This document shows positions 1 to 7,809 of a stretch of 21,557 nucleotides of DNA, in pieces; positions within the stretch are counted from its first letter, which is position 1, and the number at the start of each line of letters is the position of its first letter. The translations under genes were made by a program, and so were the position numbers. The DNA is from Candidatus Dadabacteria bacterium (GTDB lineage Bacteria; Desulfobacterota_D; UBA1144; Nemesobacterales; UBA2774). The notes below the pieces were generated by a model. That model made no database searches. It was not told the origin of the DNA and saw nothing but the letters and a program-made list of their open reading frames with translations. The stretch covers positions 1 to 21,557 of the forward strand of contig SMWY01000067.1 in assembly GCA_004356555.1 (NCBI GenBank), written 5' to 3'.

Positions 1-114
1 ACCACAGTCGAAAAGCTGGATAAAGAGATAAAGAAGAACTACTTGCAAGTGAAAAGAGTCTTTGTCGAGGCTGAAGCCAGAAAAAGTTCGAATCCTGAAA
101 AATTGCCTAATTAA
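1..114 (+). CDS. C-terminal end of a probable cation diffusion facilitator (partial)
   Basis: Only the last 37 codons are inside the window, read in frame 1 and ending in TAA at 112-114. The visible peptide has the pattern VEKLDKEIKK, then VKRVFVEAEA, then a polar tail. This resembles the C-terminal cytoplasmic dimerisation domain of cation-efflux (CDF) transporters, where a helix of the form 'LxxxIxxxxPxVxRVFIEAE' ends the protein. A CDF protein would export divalent metals across the inner membrane. With so few residues and no membrane segments in view, the family call is tentative. A T-loop-like string inside it (GTTCGAATCC) is coding sequence, not a tRNA. The gene ends 110 bp before htpG. 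Confidence 0.45.
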   Translation, partial: TTVEKLDKEIKKNYLQVKRVFVEAEARKSSNPEKLPN

Positions 115-224
115 AAGGCGTAAGTGGGCTTGAAAATCCCATACTAGTGACTATCTTAAGCTTGAACTAGTTGAATTTCCTATCAACAATATCCAAGCAT
201 ATTAACAGGGGGTATGTTACATAA

Positions 225-2078
225 ATGTCTGAAAAAGCTGCAAAAAAATATGAATTCCAGGCTGAAGTAAAACAAGTGCTGGACATTGTTATTAATTCTC
301 TATACACCGACAAAGAGATTTTTATAAGAGAGCTTGTATCTAATGCTTCAGATGCGCTCGAAAAATTGAGATATCTACAACTAACGGAAAAAGAAGTCTA
401 TGATGAAGAGCTTCCTTTAGAAATTAGTATTACTACAGATGACAAAGAAAATACTATAACAATAGAAGATCATGGAATTGGAATGACCCGGGATGAACTC
501 ACCCAAAACCTGGGCACAATCGCCCATTCGGGATCAAAGGCTTTCCTTGATGCCGTAAAGAAAGGAGGCGAAGTTAAACAAAACCTGATCGGGCAGTTCG
601 GGGTTGGTTTCTATAGCGTGTTTACGGTTGCTAAGTCTGTAGAGGTTTATACGCATAACTGGAAAAAAACTGCAAAGAGTCTTTTGTGGAAAAGTGACGG
701 TGGAGGAACTTACGAAATAGAGAGTGCAAAGGGTGTGAGGCGCGGTACAAAGATCGTAGTAGGTTTAAAAGAAGAAGATAAAGAGTTCTCAAATACTGAA
801 AGGGTAAAACATGTCCTCAAGCACTATTCAAGCTTCGTACAATTCCCTATTAAGTTAAACGGTGAGCAGATTAATAACATCCAGCCCATATGGATGAGAA
901 ACAAGAATGAGATAAAGGATGAGGAGTATACTGAGTTTTATAAATTCCAGGCAAACGCTTTTGATGATCCTAACTATAGGATGCACTTTAGCTCGGATGC
1001 TCCAATTGAAATAAACGCCCTTATCTTTGTACCTAAACTCAATCCGGAGCAATTGGGTTTTGGGAAAGTTGATCCGGGCGTTAGTCTTTACTGCAAAAAA
1101 ATACTGATCGACTCAAATCCTAAAGGGCTTCTTCCGGACTGGATGCGATTTCTAAAGGGGGTAGTGGATAGCGCTGATCTTCCTCTCAATATATCTCGTG
1201 AGAAGATGCAGGACAGTGCGCTTGCAAATAAAATCGGTCAGGTAATAACGGGGCGGTTTATTAAGCTGCTTGAAGAAGAGTCTAAAAACGATCAGGAGAA
1301 GTATAAAGAGTTTTATCAGAACTTTTCAATATTTATAAAGGAAGGGGTGGCAGCAGATTTTAAGAACCGGGATCAGCTTGCAAAACTTCTTCGCTACGAG
1401 TCCTCGGCAGCTGAAAAAGGTGAATTTACTACTCTTGATGAATATGTGTCCCGAATGAAAGAAGAGCAAAAAGAGATTTATTATTTATATGCACCTAATA
1501 GGGAAACAATAGACGGCGGTCCTCATCTGGAGGCTTTTAAGGCCAGTGGGATCGAAGTGCTATATCTATATGAGCCAGTTGATGAATTCGTGATGACCAG
1601 TCTGGCAAAGTATGACGATAAGGACCTCGTTTCCGCTGATAACTCGGATATTGTGCTTGAGGAAGTCACGTCTGACAAAAAGAAAGACTTAATGTCCGAT
1701 GATGACGCAAAAACTCTTTGTGAATGGATCAAGGAGACACTTGGTGATTCCGTCAATGATGTCAGCGTTAGCAAACGTCTGGTCGATAGCCCCGCGATTG
1801 CTCTTAATGCGGATAAGGTTATGACGCCGTCAATGCGCCGTATGATGAAAGCGATGAAACGGGACGTTAATATGCAGAATTCTGTTAATCTTGAAATTAA
1901 CCCAGGCCATGAACTTATCAAAAATCTGGCCGGCCTTAAAGATAAAGATTCCGATACTGCCAAACTTGTAGTTGAGCAAATACTAGATAATGCATTGATT
2001 GCAGCAGGTTATCTAGAGGATCCAAGAGAAATGGTGAGCCGTGTATATAAGATTCTTGAGCTGGTTACGGAGAAGTAA
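225..2078 (+). CDS. htpG: Molecular chaperone HtpG (bacterial Hsp90)
   Basis: HtpG is the cytosolic ATP-dependent Hsp90 dimer that helps remodel and refold client proteins together with DnaK. At 617 residues it is normal for the family (about 610-650). The GHKL ATP site is intact: ELVSNASDAL at 36-45 with catalytic Glu36 and Asn40, DHGIGM at 82-87, the lid segment GTIAHSGS at 97-104, and IGQFGVGFYS at 122-131. The middle domain carries the conserved DLPLNISRE segment with the Arg that reaches the ATP gamma-phosphate. As in all bacterial forms there is no C-terminal MEEVD. ATG at 225 follows a GGGGG run at 208-212. The cupin gene follows after about 40 bp. The upstream gap contains CTTGAA at 161-166, which could be part of a heat-shock promoter, but the -10 is poor. 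Confidence 0.97.
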   Translation: MSEKAAKKYEFQAEVKQVLDIVINSLYTDKEIFIRELVSNASDALEKLRYLQLTEKEVYDEELPLEISITTDDKENTITIEDHGIGMTRDELTQNLGTIAHSGSKAFLDAVKKGGEVKQNLIGQFGVGFYSVFTVAKSVEVYTHNWKKTAKSLLWKSDGGGTYEIESAKGVRRGTKIVVGLKEEDKEFSNTERVKHVLKHYSSFVQFPIKLNGEQINNIQPIWMRNKNEIKDEEYTEFYKFQANAFDDPNYRMHFSSDAPIEINALIFVPKLNPEQLGFGKVDPGVSLYCKKILIDSNPKGLLPDWMRFLKGVVDSADLPLNISREKMQDSALANKIGQVITGRFIKLLEEESKNDQEKYKEFYQNFSIFIKEGVAADFKNRDQLAKLLRYESSAAEKGEFTTLDEYVSRMKEEQKEIYYLYAPNRETIDGGPHLEAFKASGIEVLYLYEPVDEFVMTSLAKYDDKDLVSADNSDIVLEEVTSDKKKDLMSDDDAKTLCEWIKETLGDSVNDVSVSKRLVDSPAIALNADKVMTPSMRRMMKAMKRDVNMQNSVNLEINPGHELIKNLAGLKDKDSDTAKLVVEQILDNALIAAGYLEDPREMVSRVYKILELVTEK

Positions 2079-2117
2079 AATTTTACTAATGAAAACTTTA
2101 TGAATTTGAGGCGTATT

Positions 2118-2489
2118 ATGATTACTAAAAAATATGCAGACCATAATGTTCTGGATTCCCCCTATGCCAGGGAAATGCGGGAGATAATTAATAGCAATGA
2201 ATATGAGAGAGCGGGTGTAGCAATAGCAGTTGATATGGAGCAGATGGATGCTCATTATCATAAAACTTTCGATCAGATTTTCTTTGTTCTGGACGGAGAT
2301 TTGAAGTTTGAGTTTTATGATCCCCAAAATGGTAATACTTGGACTGTAGAATCGTCCCTAAATGATCTAGTTATAGTCAAAGAAGGGATCCATCATAAGG
2401 TACTTAGAGCTTCTGAGCATAACAGGCTTCTTGTGGTATCCATACCACAATACGATCCCGATGATGAGAACCCGTCAGATAAGATTTAA
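2118..2489 (+). CDS. Small single-domain cupin protein
   Basis: A cupin-fold protein of about 123 residues with no signal peptide. The first cupin motif is visible as DAHYH followed by FDQIFFVLDGD; the usual Glu metal ligand is replaced by Gln. The second is VIVKEGIHHKV, with the conserved His but without the usual PxG. This leaves a plausible three-His metal site, so it may be a metal-binding enzyme or a sugar/small-molecule binder. The sequence does not say which. The frame is open from ATG 2100, but I prefer ATG 2118: GAGG at 2108-2111 lies six bases in front of it, while nothing suitable precedes 2100. It sits between htpG and the MoxR gene, likely in the same transcript as htpG. Specific function unknown. 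Confidence 0.8.
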   Translation: MITKKYADHNVLDSPYAREMREIINSNEYERAGVAIAVDMEQMDAHYHKTFDQIFFVLDGDLKFEFYDPQNGNTWTVESSLNDLVIVKEGIHHKVLRASEHNRLLVVSIPQYDPDDENPSDKI

Positions 2490-2553
2490 TTTTATAGTAT
2501 TGAACGGGTATCCTAACAAATTATGATCACAGAAATATTAAGAGGCTTATAAT

Positions 2554-3390
2554 ATGAAATTTAAAGGTACAGATAATTATATTTCGACAAGGGATTTAAA
2601 TCTTGCCGTAAATGCTTCTATAACACTTGAGAGGCCGCTTTTAATAAAGGGTGAGCCGGGCACAGGTAAAACTATGCTGGCGTTTGAAGTGGCTGAAGCT
2701 CTTGAGAAAGATATAATCACTTGGCATATCAAATCCACCACCACAGCACAGCAAGGGCTCTACGAGTACGACGCTGTATCGAGGCTTCGCGATTCGCAAT
2801 TGGGAGATGAGAGGGTGAGTGATATATCAAATTATATTAACAAGGGAAAATTGTGGGAGGCTTTTGAGTCAAAAAAACAGGTTGTATTGCTAATTGACGA
2901 GATAGACAAGGCAGACATTGAATTTCCCAATGATTTACTCCTTGAGCTGGATATGATGGAGTTTTATTGCTACGAGCTAAAAATAACTGTAAAAGCTAAA
3001 CACCGCCCTATTATTATCATTACTTCTAACAACGAAAAAGAGCTGCCGGACGCTTTTTTGAGAAGGTGTTTCTTTCATTACATCAGTTTTCCGGAGCGTG
3101 AGACTCTTAAATCAATTGTAAAGGTTCATTACCCCAAGCTTGAGAATAAATTAATTGAGAACGCGATGAATGTGTTTTATGATCTAAGGGAAATTGACGG
3201 TCTTAAGAAAAAGCCTTCTACCAGCGAGCTTATAGACTGGATTAAACTCCTTATAGTAGGCAAGGTCACAGAATCTGAATTAGGTAATGTGGACTTGTCA
3301 GAAGAACTTCCTCCTTTGGCAGGAGCACTGCTTAAAAACGAGCAGGATCACGATCTACTTACCCGTATTAGGCTCAGGTTTAGACGGTAA
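2554..3390 (+). CDS. MoxR-family AAA+ ATPase
   Basis: A 278-residue AAA+ ATPase of the MoxR group, chaperone-like ATPases that act with a VWA-domain partner to mature or activate metal or membrane enzymes. Walker A is GEPGTGKT at 33-40, and Walker B is VVLLIDEIDKAD at about 110-121. Sensor 1 is TSNN at 157-160, and LRRC near 169-172 supplies the arginine finger. The C-terminal lid helices end in RIRLRFRR. An AAGAGG element precedes ATG 2554. The VWA gene begins 31 bp downstream, so the two form a typical MoxR/VWA pair. The target complex is not encoded nearby: no Cox, methanol dehydrogenase or nitric oxide reductase gene is in view. The client therefore cannot be inferred. Confidence 0.9.
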   Translation: MKFKGTDNYISTRDLNLAVNASITLERPLLIKGEPGTGKTMLAFEVAEALEKDIITWHIKSTTTAQQGLYEYDAVSRLRDSQLGDERVSDISNYINKGKLWEAFESKKQVVLLIDEIDKADIEFPNDLLLELDMMEFYCYELKITVKAKHRPIIIITSNNEKELPDAFLRRCFFHYISFPERETLKSIVKVHYPKLENKLIENAMNVFYDLREIDGLKKKPSTSELIDWIKLLIVGKVTESELGNVDLSEELPPLAGALLKNEQDHDLLTRIRLRFRR

Positions 3391-3421
3391 CTAGTTACCT
3401 TTATAAAAATGCAGGTGAGAT

Positions 3422-4624
3422 ATGTTCCTAGACTTTTTCTTACTACTTAAAAATGACGGTATTCCGGTAACGATCAGAGAATACCTGACATTTCTTGAAG
3501 CGCTTGATAAAGATGTTGTAGAATATAGCGTCGACGACTTCTACTTCCTTGGCCGCACATCATTAATCAAACATGAGCACCATTTAGATAGATTTGACCT
3601 CCTTTTCGGATATTTCTTTGAAGGGATAGAGAAGATAGATATGGAAGAATTTATGAAAATCCCTGAGGAGTGGCTTAAGAAAAGTTTCGTAAATAAGCTT
3701 ACCGACGAAGACAAGGAAATGATTAAAGCTATGGGCGGGCTCGATAAACTGCTTGAGCGCCTTAAAGAACTTATGAAAACCCAGAAGAAAAGGCATCAGG
3801 GCGGTAATAAATGGATAGGGACAGGAGGGACTTCACCCTACGGGGCTTATGGATTCAATCCCGAAGGTATTAGGATCGGGCAGGAAGAAAGCAGGAACAG
3901 AAGAGCTATTAAAGTTTGGGATAAGCGGGAATTTAAAGACTTGGATGACGGTGTTGAGCTTGAGACAAGGAATATGAAGATGGCGCTCAGGAGACTCCGC
4001 ATACTAACACGAGAAGGAACCAAAGAGGAGCTTGATCTGGATAAGACTATTGATAAAACGTCCAGGAATGGCGGTCTTCTTGAGCTAGAGATGGTGGCGG
4101 CTAAAAAGAACAATGTAAAAGTACTTTTGTTTCTCGATATTGGAGGCTCGATGGATGATCATATTGAGCTATGTTCACGTTTGTTCTCAGCAGCTAAATA
4201 CGAATTTAAGCATTTAGAGAACTATTACTTTCATAACTGTCTCTATGAATCGGTCTGGAAGGATAATGTTAGGAGACGGCAGGAAGCCATACCCACATTT
4301 GAAGTACTGCACACCTATAACAGCGATTATAAAGTGATTATAGTTGGAGATGCTTCTATGTCCCCGTATGAGCTCTTATACCAGAACGGGAGTGTAGAGC
4401 ATGATAACGATGAAGCGGGGTTTGTATGGCTTGATCGCCTTAAAGATCAATTTTCAGATATGGTATGGCTTAACCCTGTGCCTGTTGATGAGTGGCGCTA
4501 TACAGAGTCAATTGGAATGGTAAGGGAGTTTATGAAAGACCGCATGTTTCCACTAACGATGGGAGGCTTACAGCAGGCAATTAAAGCTCTTAAAGATAAG
4601 AAGGTGAAGTTTGAGGGGCATTAA
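3422..4624 (+). CDS. VWA-domain protein, CoxE-like partner of the MoxR ATPase
   Basis: A 400-residue cytosolic protein with an N-terminal helical region (about 1-120), a glycine-rich linker (IGTGGTSPYGAYGFNPEG, about 132-149) and a C-terminal von Willebrand factor A domain from about 232. The MIDAS metal motif is present as DIGGSM with Asp239, Gly241 and Ser243. A second acidic loop, GDASMSPYE, lies at 309-317. This architecture matches the CoxE-like/DUF VWA proteins encoded next to MoxR ATPases. In the family, such proteins bind the ATPase and deliver it to a client complex. AGGTGAGAT precedes ATG 3422. It is 31 bp behind the MoxR gene and clearly belongs to that operon. Confidence 0.88.
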   Translation: MFLDFFLLLKNDGIPVTIREYLTFLEALDKDVVEYSVDDFYFLGRTSLIKHEHHLDRFDLLFGYFFEGIEKIDMEEFMKIPEEWLKKSFVNKLTDEDKEMIKAMGGLDKLLERLKELMKTQKKRHQGGNKWIGTGGTSPYGAYGFNPEGIRIGQEESRNRRAIKVWDKREFKDLDDGVELETRNMKMALRRLRILTREGTKEELDLDKTIDKTSRNGGLLELEMVAAKKNNVKVLLFLDIGGSMDDHIELCSRLFSAAKYEFKHLENYYFHNCLYESVWKDNVRRRQEAIPTFEVLHTYNSDYKVIIVGDASMSPYELLYQNGSVEHDNDEAGFVWLDRLKDQFSDMVWLNPVPVDEWRYTESIGMVREFMKDRMFPLTMGGLQQAIKALKDKKVKFEGH

Positions 4625-4692
4625 CTTCGGCCATTCTGAACCATATCCCGGACACGATCAGTATCTCTTTATAAACTATTGAAAGCTAAAAA

Positions 4693-5151
4693 ATGATCCA
4701 ATCTATAGACCATATAAACATTGTTGTTTCAGATCTGGAAAGGTCGGTGAAGTTTTATACCGAGATTCTGGGATTTGAGAAGACAAACAGCGCCCATCTT
4801 GAGGGGGACTGGATTGAGTCAATTGTCGGAATCAAGGGTGTAGTTGCTGATGTAGTATTTATCGTTGCACCTGCCGGGGAGCCGCGTATTGAGCTGCTCT
4901 GCTATAAATCTCCAATTGGCGAATCTATACCTGCTAATTCACTTGCAAATACAATTGGTCTACGTCACATTGCCCTTAGAGTCGATGATATACAAGCCTC
5001 AGCTAAGAAACTAAAAGATGCGGGTGTAAGACTGCTGAGCGAGCCTGTGACTGTTCCTACAACTGTTGTTACTCACGACGCAGGGCATAAGATGCTCTGC
5101 TATTTCTACGACCCTGACGGTGTGCTGCTTGAAATTACTGAGTATAAATAA
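4693..5151 (+). CDS. VOC (glyoxalase/bleomycin-resistance fold) family protein
   Basis: A 152-residue protein made of two beta-alpha-beta-beta-beta modules of the vicinal oxygen chelate superfamily. It opens with IDHINIVVSDLERSVKFYTE and repeats the theme at GLRHIALRVDDI. Four putative metal ligands fall where glyoxalase-type enzymes have them: His7, Glu67 (in RIELL), His92 (in RHIAL) and Glu147 (in LLEIT). An intact metal site suggests an enzyme such as a glyoxalase-type lyase, methylmalonyl-CoA epimerase or dioxygenase rather than a pure binding protein, but the substrate cannot be read from sequence. It lies 68 bp after the VWA gene and its stop codon abuts the stop codon of the convergent CPBP gene with no spacer. 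Confidence 0.85.
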   Translation: MIQSIDHINIVVSDLERSVKFYTEILGFEKTNSAHLEGDWIESIVGIKGVVADVVFIVAPAGEPRIELLCYKSPIGESIPANSLANTIGLRHIALRVDDIQASAKKLKDAGVRLLSEPVTVPTTVVTHDAGHKMLCYFYDPDGVLLEITEYK

Positions 5152-5793
5152 CTATACTAATCCCAGTACAAACGCTTTATTCGAGATATTTACCACAATG
5201 TGCATTATGAAAGCGGGCCAGAAGGATTTTCCCCGGTAGCATATATATCCCCAGAGCAGTCCTGTGAATATTGTGCTGATCGTTTCTATCTCGGGCTTTC
5301 CGAAATGCAAAAGTACAAAGGGAATCATCTGTATAATAATGCTGCCCTCTTTGAATTTCTCTTTTAGTCCGAACAGCATGAACCCGCGGAATAAGAACTC
5401 CCACCCCAGCATATATACCCCCATCTGGAGCGCGTATTTAAGCAGATCAAAGTTTCTGTGGGAGCGGTAGTAACCTTGCACGGAAGACATGTCGGAGGTG
5501 AAATAGAGTATTGGAATTGCTATAGCGAGAAAGATTAGAATATAAGGCAGCCAGAGTCTGTAATTCCCTAGCCTCAGGCCAAAATCAAGCGGGTTCTTCC
5601 TTAGAAATATTAATATAGTAAGTACAGGAAATATCCCAAAATATATAAAAGAGCTGATCCAGAAATTTTCTATCTCACGGTAGCTATGCAGAATCATAAA
5701 GAGGGTCGCGAAACAGATAACAACAATTTCGTTATACCAATTTTTGAGAAAGCCGATCAGGTTCTTAAGCTCTGTTGAAATATTATTTGCCAT
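5152..5793 (-). CDS. CPBP (CAAX/Abi) family intramembrane metalloprotease
   Basis: A 213-residue, strongly hydrophobic protein with about six to seven membrane segments. The CPBP active-site motifs are present. Motif 1 is GWEFLFRG with Glu132 and Arg136, where the first Glu of the usual EExxxR is Trp. The motif 2 His is His163 in FVLLHFG. Motif 3 is MHIVVN with His198 and Asn202. Bacterial relatives are intramembrane proteases with poorly known substrates, some linked to bacteriocin immunity, but nothing here suggests a bacteriocin. The start ATG 5793 has AAGG three bases upstream, a short spacer. It follows the thioredoxin-like gene by 18 bp and is probably the last gene of that minus-strand operon. 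Confidence 0.85.
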   Translation of the reverse strand: MANNISTELKNLIGFLKNWYNEIVVICFATLFMILHSYREIENFWISSFIYFGIFPVLTILIFLRKNPLDFGLRLGNYRLWLPYILIFLAIAIPILYFTSDMSSVQGYYRSHRNFDLLKYALQMGVYMLGWEFLFRGFMLFGLKEKFKEGSIIIQMIPFVLLHFGKPEIETISTIFTGLLWGYICYRGKSFWPAFIMHIVVNISNKAFVLGLV

Positions 5794-5811
5794 AGGCCTT
5801 AGATGAGATAT

Positions 5812-6324
5812 TTATTTACTGGTTTCAGTAGCGATAGTTTTTAAAAGGTTTTTAGATAGCATTGGCCCACGCTCAAGGAAATTCCCGTCCGGGCCATAAA
5901 CAAGAAAAAAAGGAATTGCGGGTATGTTGTAATATTTAACCAGTGGATTTTCCAAATTTATAATATCGATTTCTCTAAGTGCCATATTGTTGACCCTCTC
6001 TGCAAGCTCTCCAAGTTTTTCCTTAAGCGGTTTACAAGGTGCACACCAGTCGGCATAAAACATAAAGACCGTATATTTGTGGGGTTCAAGATATTTCATC
6101 ACATTTATCAACCTGCCCCTGCTAATCAGCTTAACTTTCTCAAATTGGGAATTATTATAAGCCGTCTCCATATTATCGGAGCCGTATGATAGGGTAGGGC
6201 TTAAGCCCGGTATTACCAACAAGAAAAAAAGACTTAGAAAAATTTTATGTAATAGTGAGTTTCTATACATAGTAACTGAAAGACCTTTCCTTCTATTTAT
6301 AAGCATTATAAGAAACACTAACAA
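5812..6324 (-). CDS. Exported thioredoxin-like (TlpA-type) protein
   Basis: A thioredoxin-fold protein with the redox motif WCAPC (in FYADWCAPCKPL) and the cis-proline loop as IPAIPFFLVYGPDG, so the dithiol active site looks functional. A Sec signal peptide (LLHKIFLSLFFLLVIPGLSP) puts it in the periplasm or outside. The reading frame opens at TTG 6324, directly after the purU stop. ATG 6306 and ATG 6270 are in-frame alternatives. I favour 6270 (152 residues): it gives a textbook signal peptide and AAGGAAAGG lies upstream, although at a long 13-base spacing. Probable role: reducing disulfides of exported proteins or of apocytochromes, since a CcsA-type gene exists in the same window. The partner is an inference. 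Confidence 0.85.
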   Translation of the reverse strand: MLVFLIMLINRRKGLSVTMYRNSLLHKIFLSLFFLLVIPGLSPTLSYGSDNMETAYNNSQFEKVKLISRGRLINVMKYLEPHKYTVFMFYADWCAPCKPLKEKLGELAERVNNMALREIDIINLENPLVKYYNIPAIPFFLVYGPDGNFLERGPMLSKNLLKTIATETSK

Positions 6325-7197
6325 TCAATCAAATATCAGAGTACGGTTGCCGTATACGAGTATGTGGCGTTTCAGATGGTGCCAGATGGCCTGTGATAGG
6401 ACTACTTTTTCAAGATCACGCCCCTTTCTGACAAGGTCCTCGATATTGTCCTTATGGCTTACTCGGACAACACTTTGTTCTATAATGGGGCCGGCGTCTA
6501 AATCAGCTGTGACATAGTGGCTTGTGGCGCCGATAATTTTTACCCCACGCTCGTAGGCGGAATGATAGGGCTTGGCGCCGGGGAACGCAGGTAGAAAAGA
6601 ATGGTGAATGTTAATTATTTTGTTTGGATAGTGTGATACAAATTCATCACTAAGAATCTGCATATATCTGGCGAGAACAATGAAATCAATCTTATATTTT
6701 TTAAGAAATTCGAGTTGTTTCTCCTCAGCGTTCTTCTTATTCTCTTTAGTAACAGAGATTGTATGATGGTCAATTCCAAATGTTCTCGCAATCGGCTCAA
6801 GATCGGTGTGATTGCTTATAATGAGTGGTACCTCTACATTCCATTCACCGGATTGGCTTCTTGATAGAATGTCATGAAGGCAGTGGGACATCTTTGAAAC
6901 AAAAATAGCCATTCGCGGGGTGTAGTCTGAGAAATACAGTCGCCATTGCATTTCAAATTTTTCACCTATCAGAGTATCAAAATACTCGCCGATTTTTTCA
7001 GAGTGTATTGAAAAGTTTGCAAGGTCCCATTCTACCCTCATAAAAAATATGTTTTGTTCTGCATCAACATGCTGGTCGAGATATAGAATGTTCCCATCAT
7101 TTTTGAAAATGAATTCCGTAATGGCTGAAACCAGGCCTTTTCTATCGGGGCAGTGTATTAGTAATATTGCCGATCGATTTTGTTCTTGTGTACTCAT
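6325..7197 (-). CDS. purU: Formyltetrahydrofolate deformylase PurU
   Basis: PurU hydrolyses 10-formyl-tetrahydrofolate to tetrahydrofolate and formate, supplying formate for PurT or balancing the one-carbon pool. The 290 residues show an N-terminal ACT domain (about 9-90: ILLIHCPDRKGLVSAITEFI) and a formyltransferase-fold catalytic domain. The catalytic triad region is clear: Asn196 and His198 in NIHHSFLPAF, and Asp234 in DLDAGPIIEQ. Length is normal for the family (about 280-290). ATG 7197 has no Shine-Dalgarno sequence. Instead a (CTAA)4 tetranucleotide repeat sits directly in front of it on this strand. It lies 40 bp behind the metallopeptidase and abuts the thioredoxin-like gene. Confidence 0.95.
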   Translation of the reverse strand: MSTQEQNRSAILLIHCPDRKGLVSAITEFIFKNDGNILYLDQHVDAEQNIFFMRVEWDLANFSIHSEKIGEYFDTLIGEKFEMQWRLYFSDYTPRMAIFVSKMSHCLHDILSRSQSGEWNVEVPLIISNHTDLEPIARTFGIDHHTISVTKENKKNAEEKQLEFLKKYKIDFIVLARYMQILSDEFVSHYPNKIINIHHSFLPAFPGAKPYHSAYERGVKIIGATSHYVTADLDAGPIIEQSVVRVSHKDNIEDLVRKGRDLEKVVLSQAIWHHLKRHILVYGNRTLIFD

Positions 7198-7198
7198 T

Positions 7199-7214
7199 TT
7201 AGTTAGTTAGTTAG
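7199..7214 (-). repeat. Tetranucleotide repeat (CTAA)4 just upstream of purU
   Basis: On the minus strand, CTAACTAACTAACTAA ends two bases before the purU ATG and occupies the place where a ribosome binding site would be. Because the unit is four bases, it places TAA stops in all three frames. Confidence 0.85.
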
Positions 7215-7237
7215 ATAGGTAGCAGTATTTTAAGCGA

Positions 7238-7609
7238 TTAATGTCGTCCCATAAGCTCATATATCTCGTCGTCATTAAGGCCGAAATAATGTGCAATTTC
7301 GTGCTGAAGAACTTCGTTTACCCTGTCTTCTATTTCTTTTTCAGTTCTGCATACCTTTTCTATATCTTTTCGGTAAAGCACTATTTCATCAGGCAATCTT
7401 ACACCCTGCCATATACTCCTCTGTGGAAGGGGGGTTCCTCTATAAAGCCCGAGTAGTAACCCTTTGCCTCTGATCTTTAGTTTCTCAAGATCTTCAGTAC
7501 TTGGATAATCCTCTACAGTGATCACCACATTGTCGATTTTATCCCTAAATTGCTCAGGAATTTTTTCGTAAGCATTATCTACTAATTCTTCAAACTTTTT
7601 TCTATTCAG
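7238..7609 (-). CDS. Small zincin-type metallopeptidase (PF06262-like), likely non-canonical start
   Basis: A small protein with the zinc-protease motif HEIAH followed by YFGLNDDEIYELMG, as in the DUF1025/Zincin_1 metallopeptidase family. Substrates for this family are not established. The only canonical start is GTG 7528 (96 residues), but the frame is open upstream to a TAG at 7619-7621. The peptide encoded there (NRKKFEELVDNAYEKIPEQF, then RDKIDN) is exactly the helical N-terminus expected for the family. No ATG, GTG or TTG exists in that stretch. CTG at 7609-7607 (123 residues) fits best, with GGTAGG eight bases upstream. Alternatively ATT is used, or the sequence has an error. It appears to be first in the operon with purU. 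Confidence 0.75.
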   Translation of the reverse strand: MNRKKFEELVDNAYEKIPEQFRDKIDNVVITVEDYPSTEDLEKLKIRGKGLLLGLYRGTPLPQRSIWQGVRLPDEIVLYRKDIEKVCRTEKEIEDRVNEVLQHEIAHYFGLNDDEIYELMGRH

Positions 7610-7700
7610 TTTTCTAACCTACCAAATTTATTATGAAATCGTATAAAATACTATATCATGTTTAAGAGGCTTTCAATTTTCATCAAAGACAATTCTATGC

Positions 7701-7729
7701 TTGAACAATTTAGACTAAATATTTTTAAT
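7701..7729 (+). promoter_or_regulatory. Candidate sigma-70 promoter for the thioredoxin-MsrA gene
   Basis: TTGAAC (7701-7706) and TTTAAT (7724-7729) are separated by 17 bases. The -35 matches the consensus at 4 of 6 positions and the -10 at 5 of 6. The predicted start of transcription is near 7736, about 75 bases before the ATG at 7810. Confidence 0.4.
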
Positions 7730-7747
7730 GCAACTTTTTGGGGTATC

Positions 7748-7765
7748 TCTTATCATATGATAAGA
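7748..7765. promoter_or_regulatory. Perfect 18-bp palindrome, probable operator
   Basis: TCTTATCATATGATAAGA is its own reverse complement. It lies about 12-30 bases downstream of the predicted transcription start and 44 bases before the ATG of the thioredoxin-MsrA gene. Symmetry of this length is typical of a site for a dimeric helix-turn-helix regulator. In RNA it could also fold as a 7-bp hairpin with a four-base loop. No T-run follows, so it is not an intrinsic terminator. Confidence 0.5.
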
Positions 7766-7809
7766 ATGAGGTCTTTGTTGTTCTAAATAATAGATAGATG
7801 AGGTGAGAT

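Noticed and set aside
86..95. GTTCGAATCC resembles the T-loop of a tRNA
   Set aside because: No acceptor stem, D-arm or anticodon arm fits around it, and it lies in the coding frame of the partial transporter gene.
161..186. CTTGAA followed by CCTATCAA upstream of htpG as a sigma-32 heat-shock promoter
   Set aside because: The -10 part matches CCCCATnT poorly and the spacing is short; no CIRCE inverted repeat is present either. Too weak to list.
1523..1963. 146-codon open frame antisense to htpG
   Set aside because: It mirrors the codon pattern of htpG on the other strand, has a low-complexity Ser/Leu/Arg-rich product and no ribosome site; a shadow frame.
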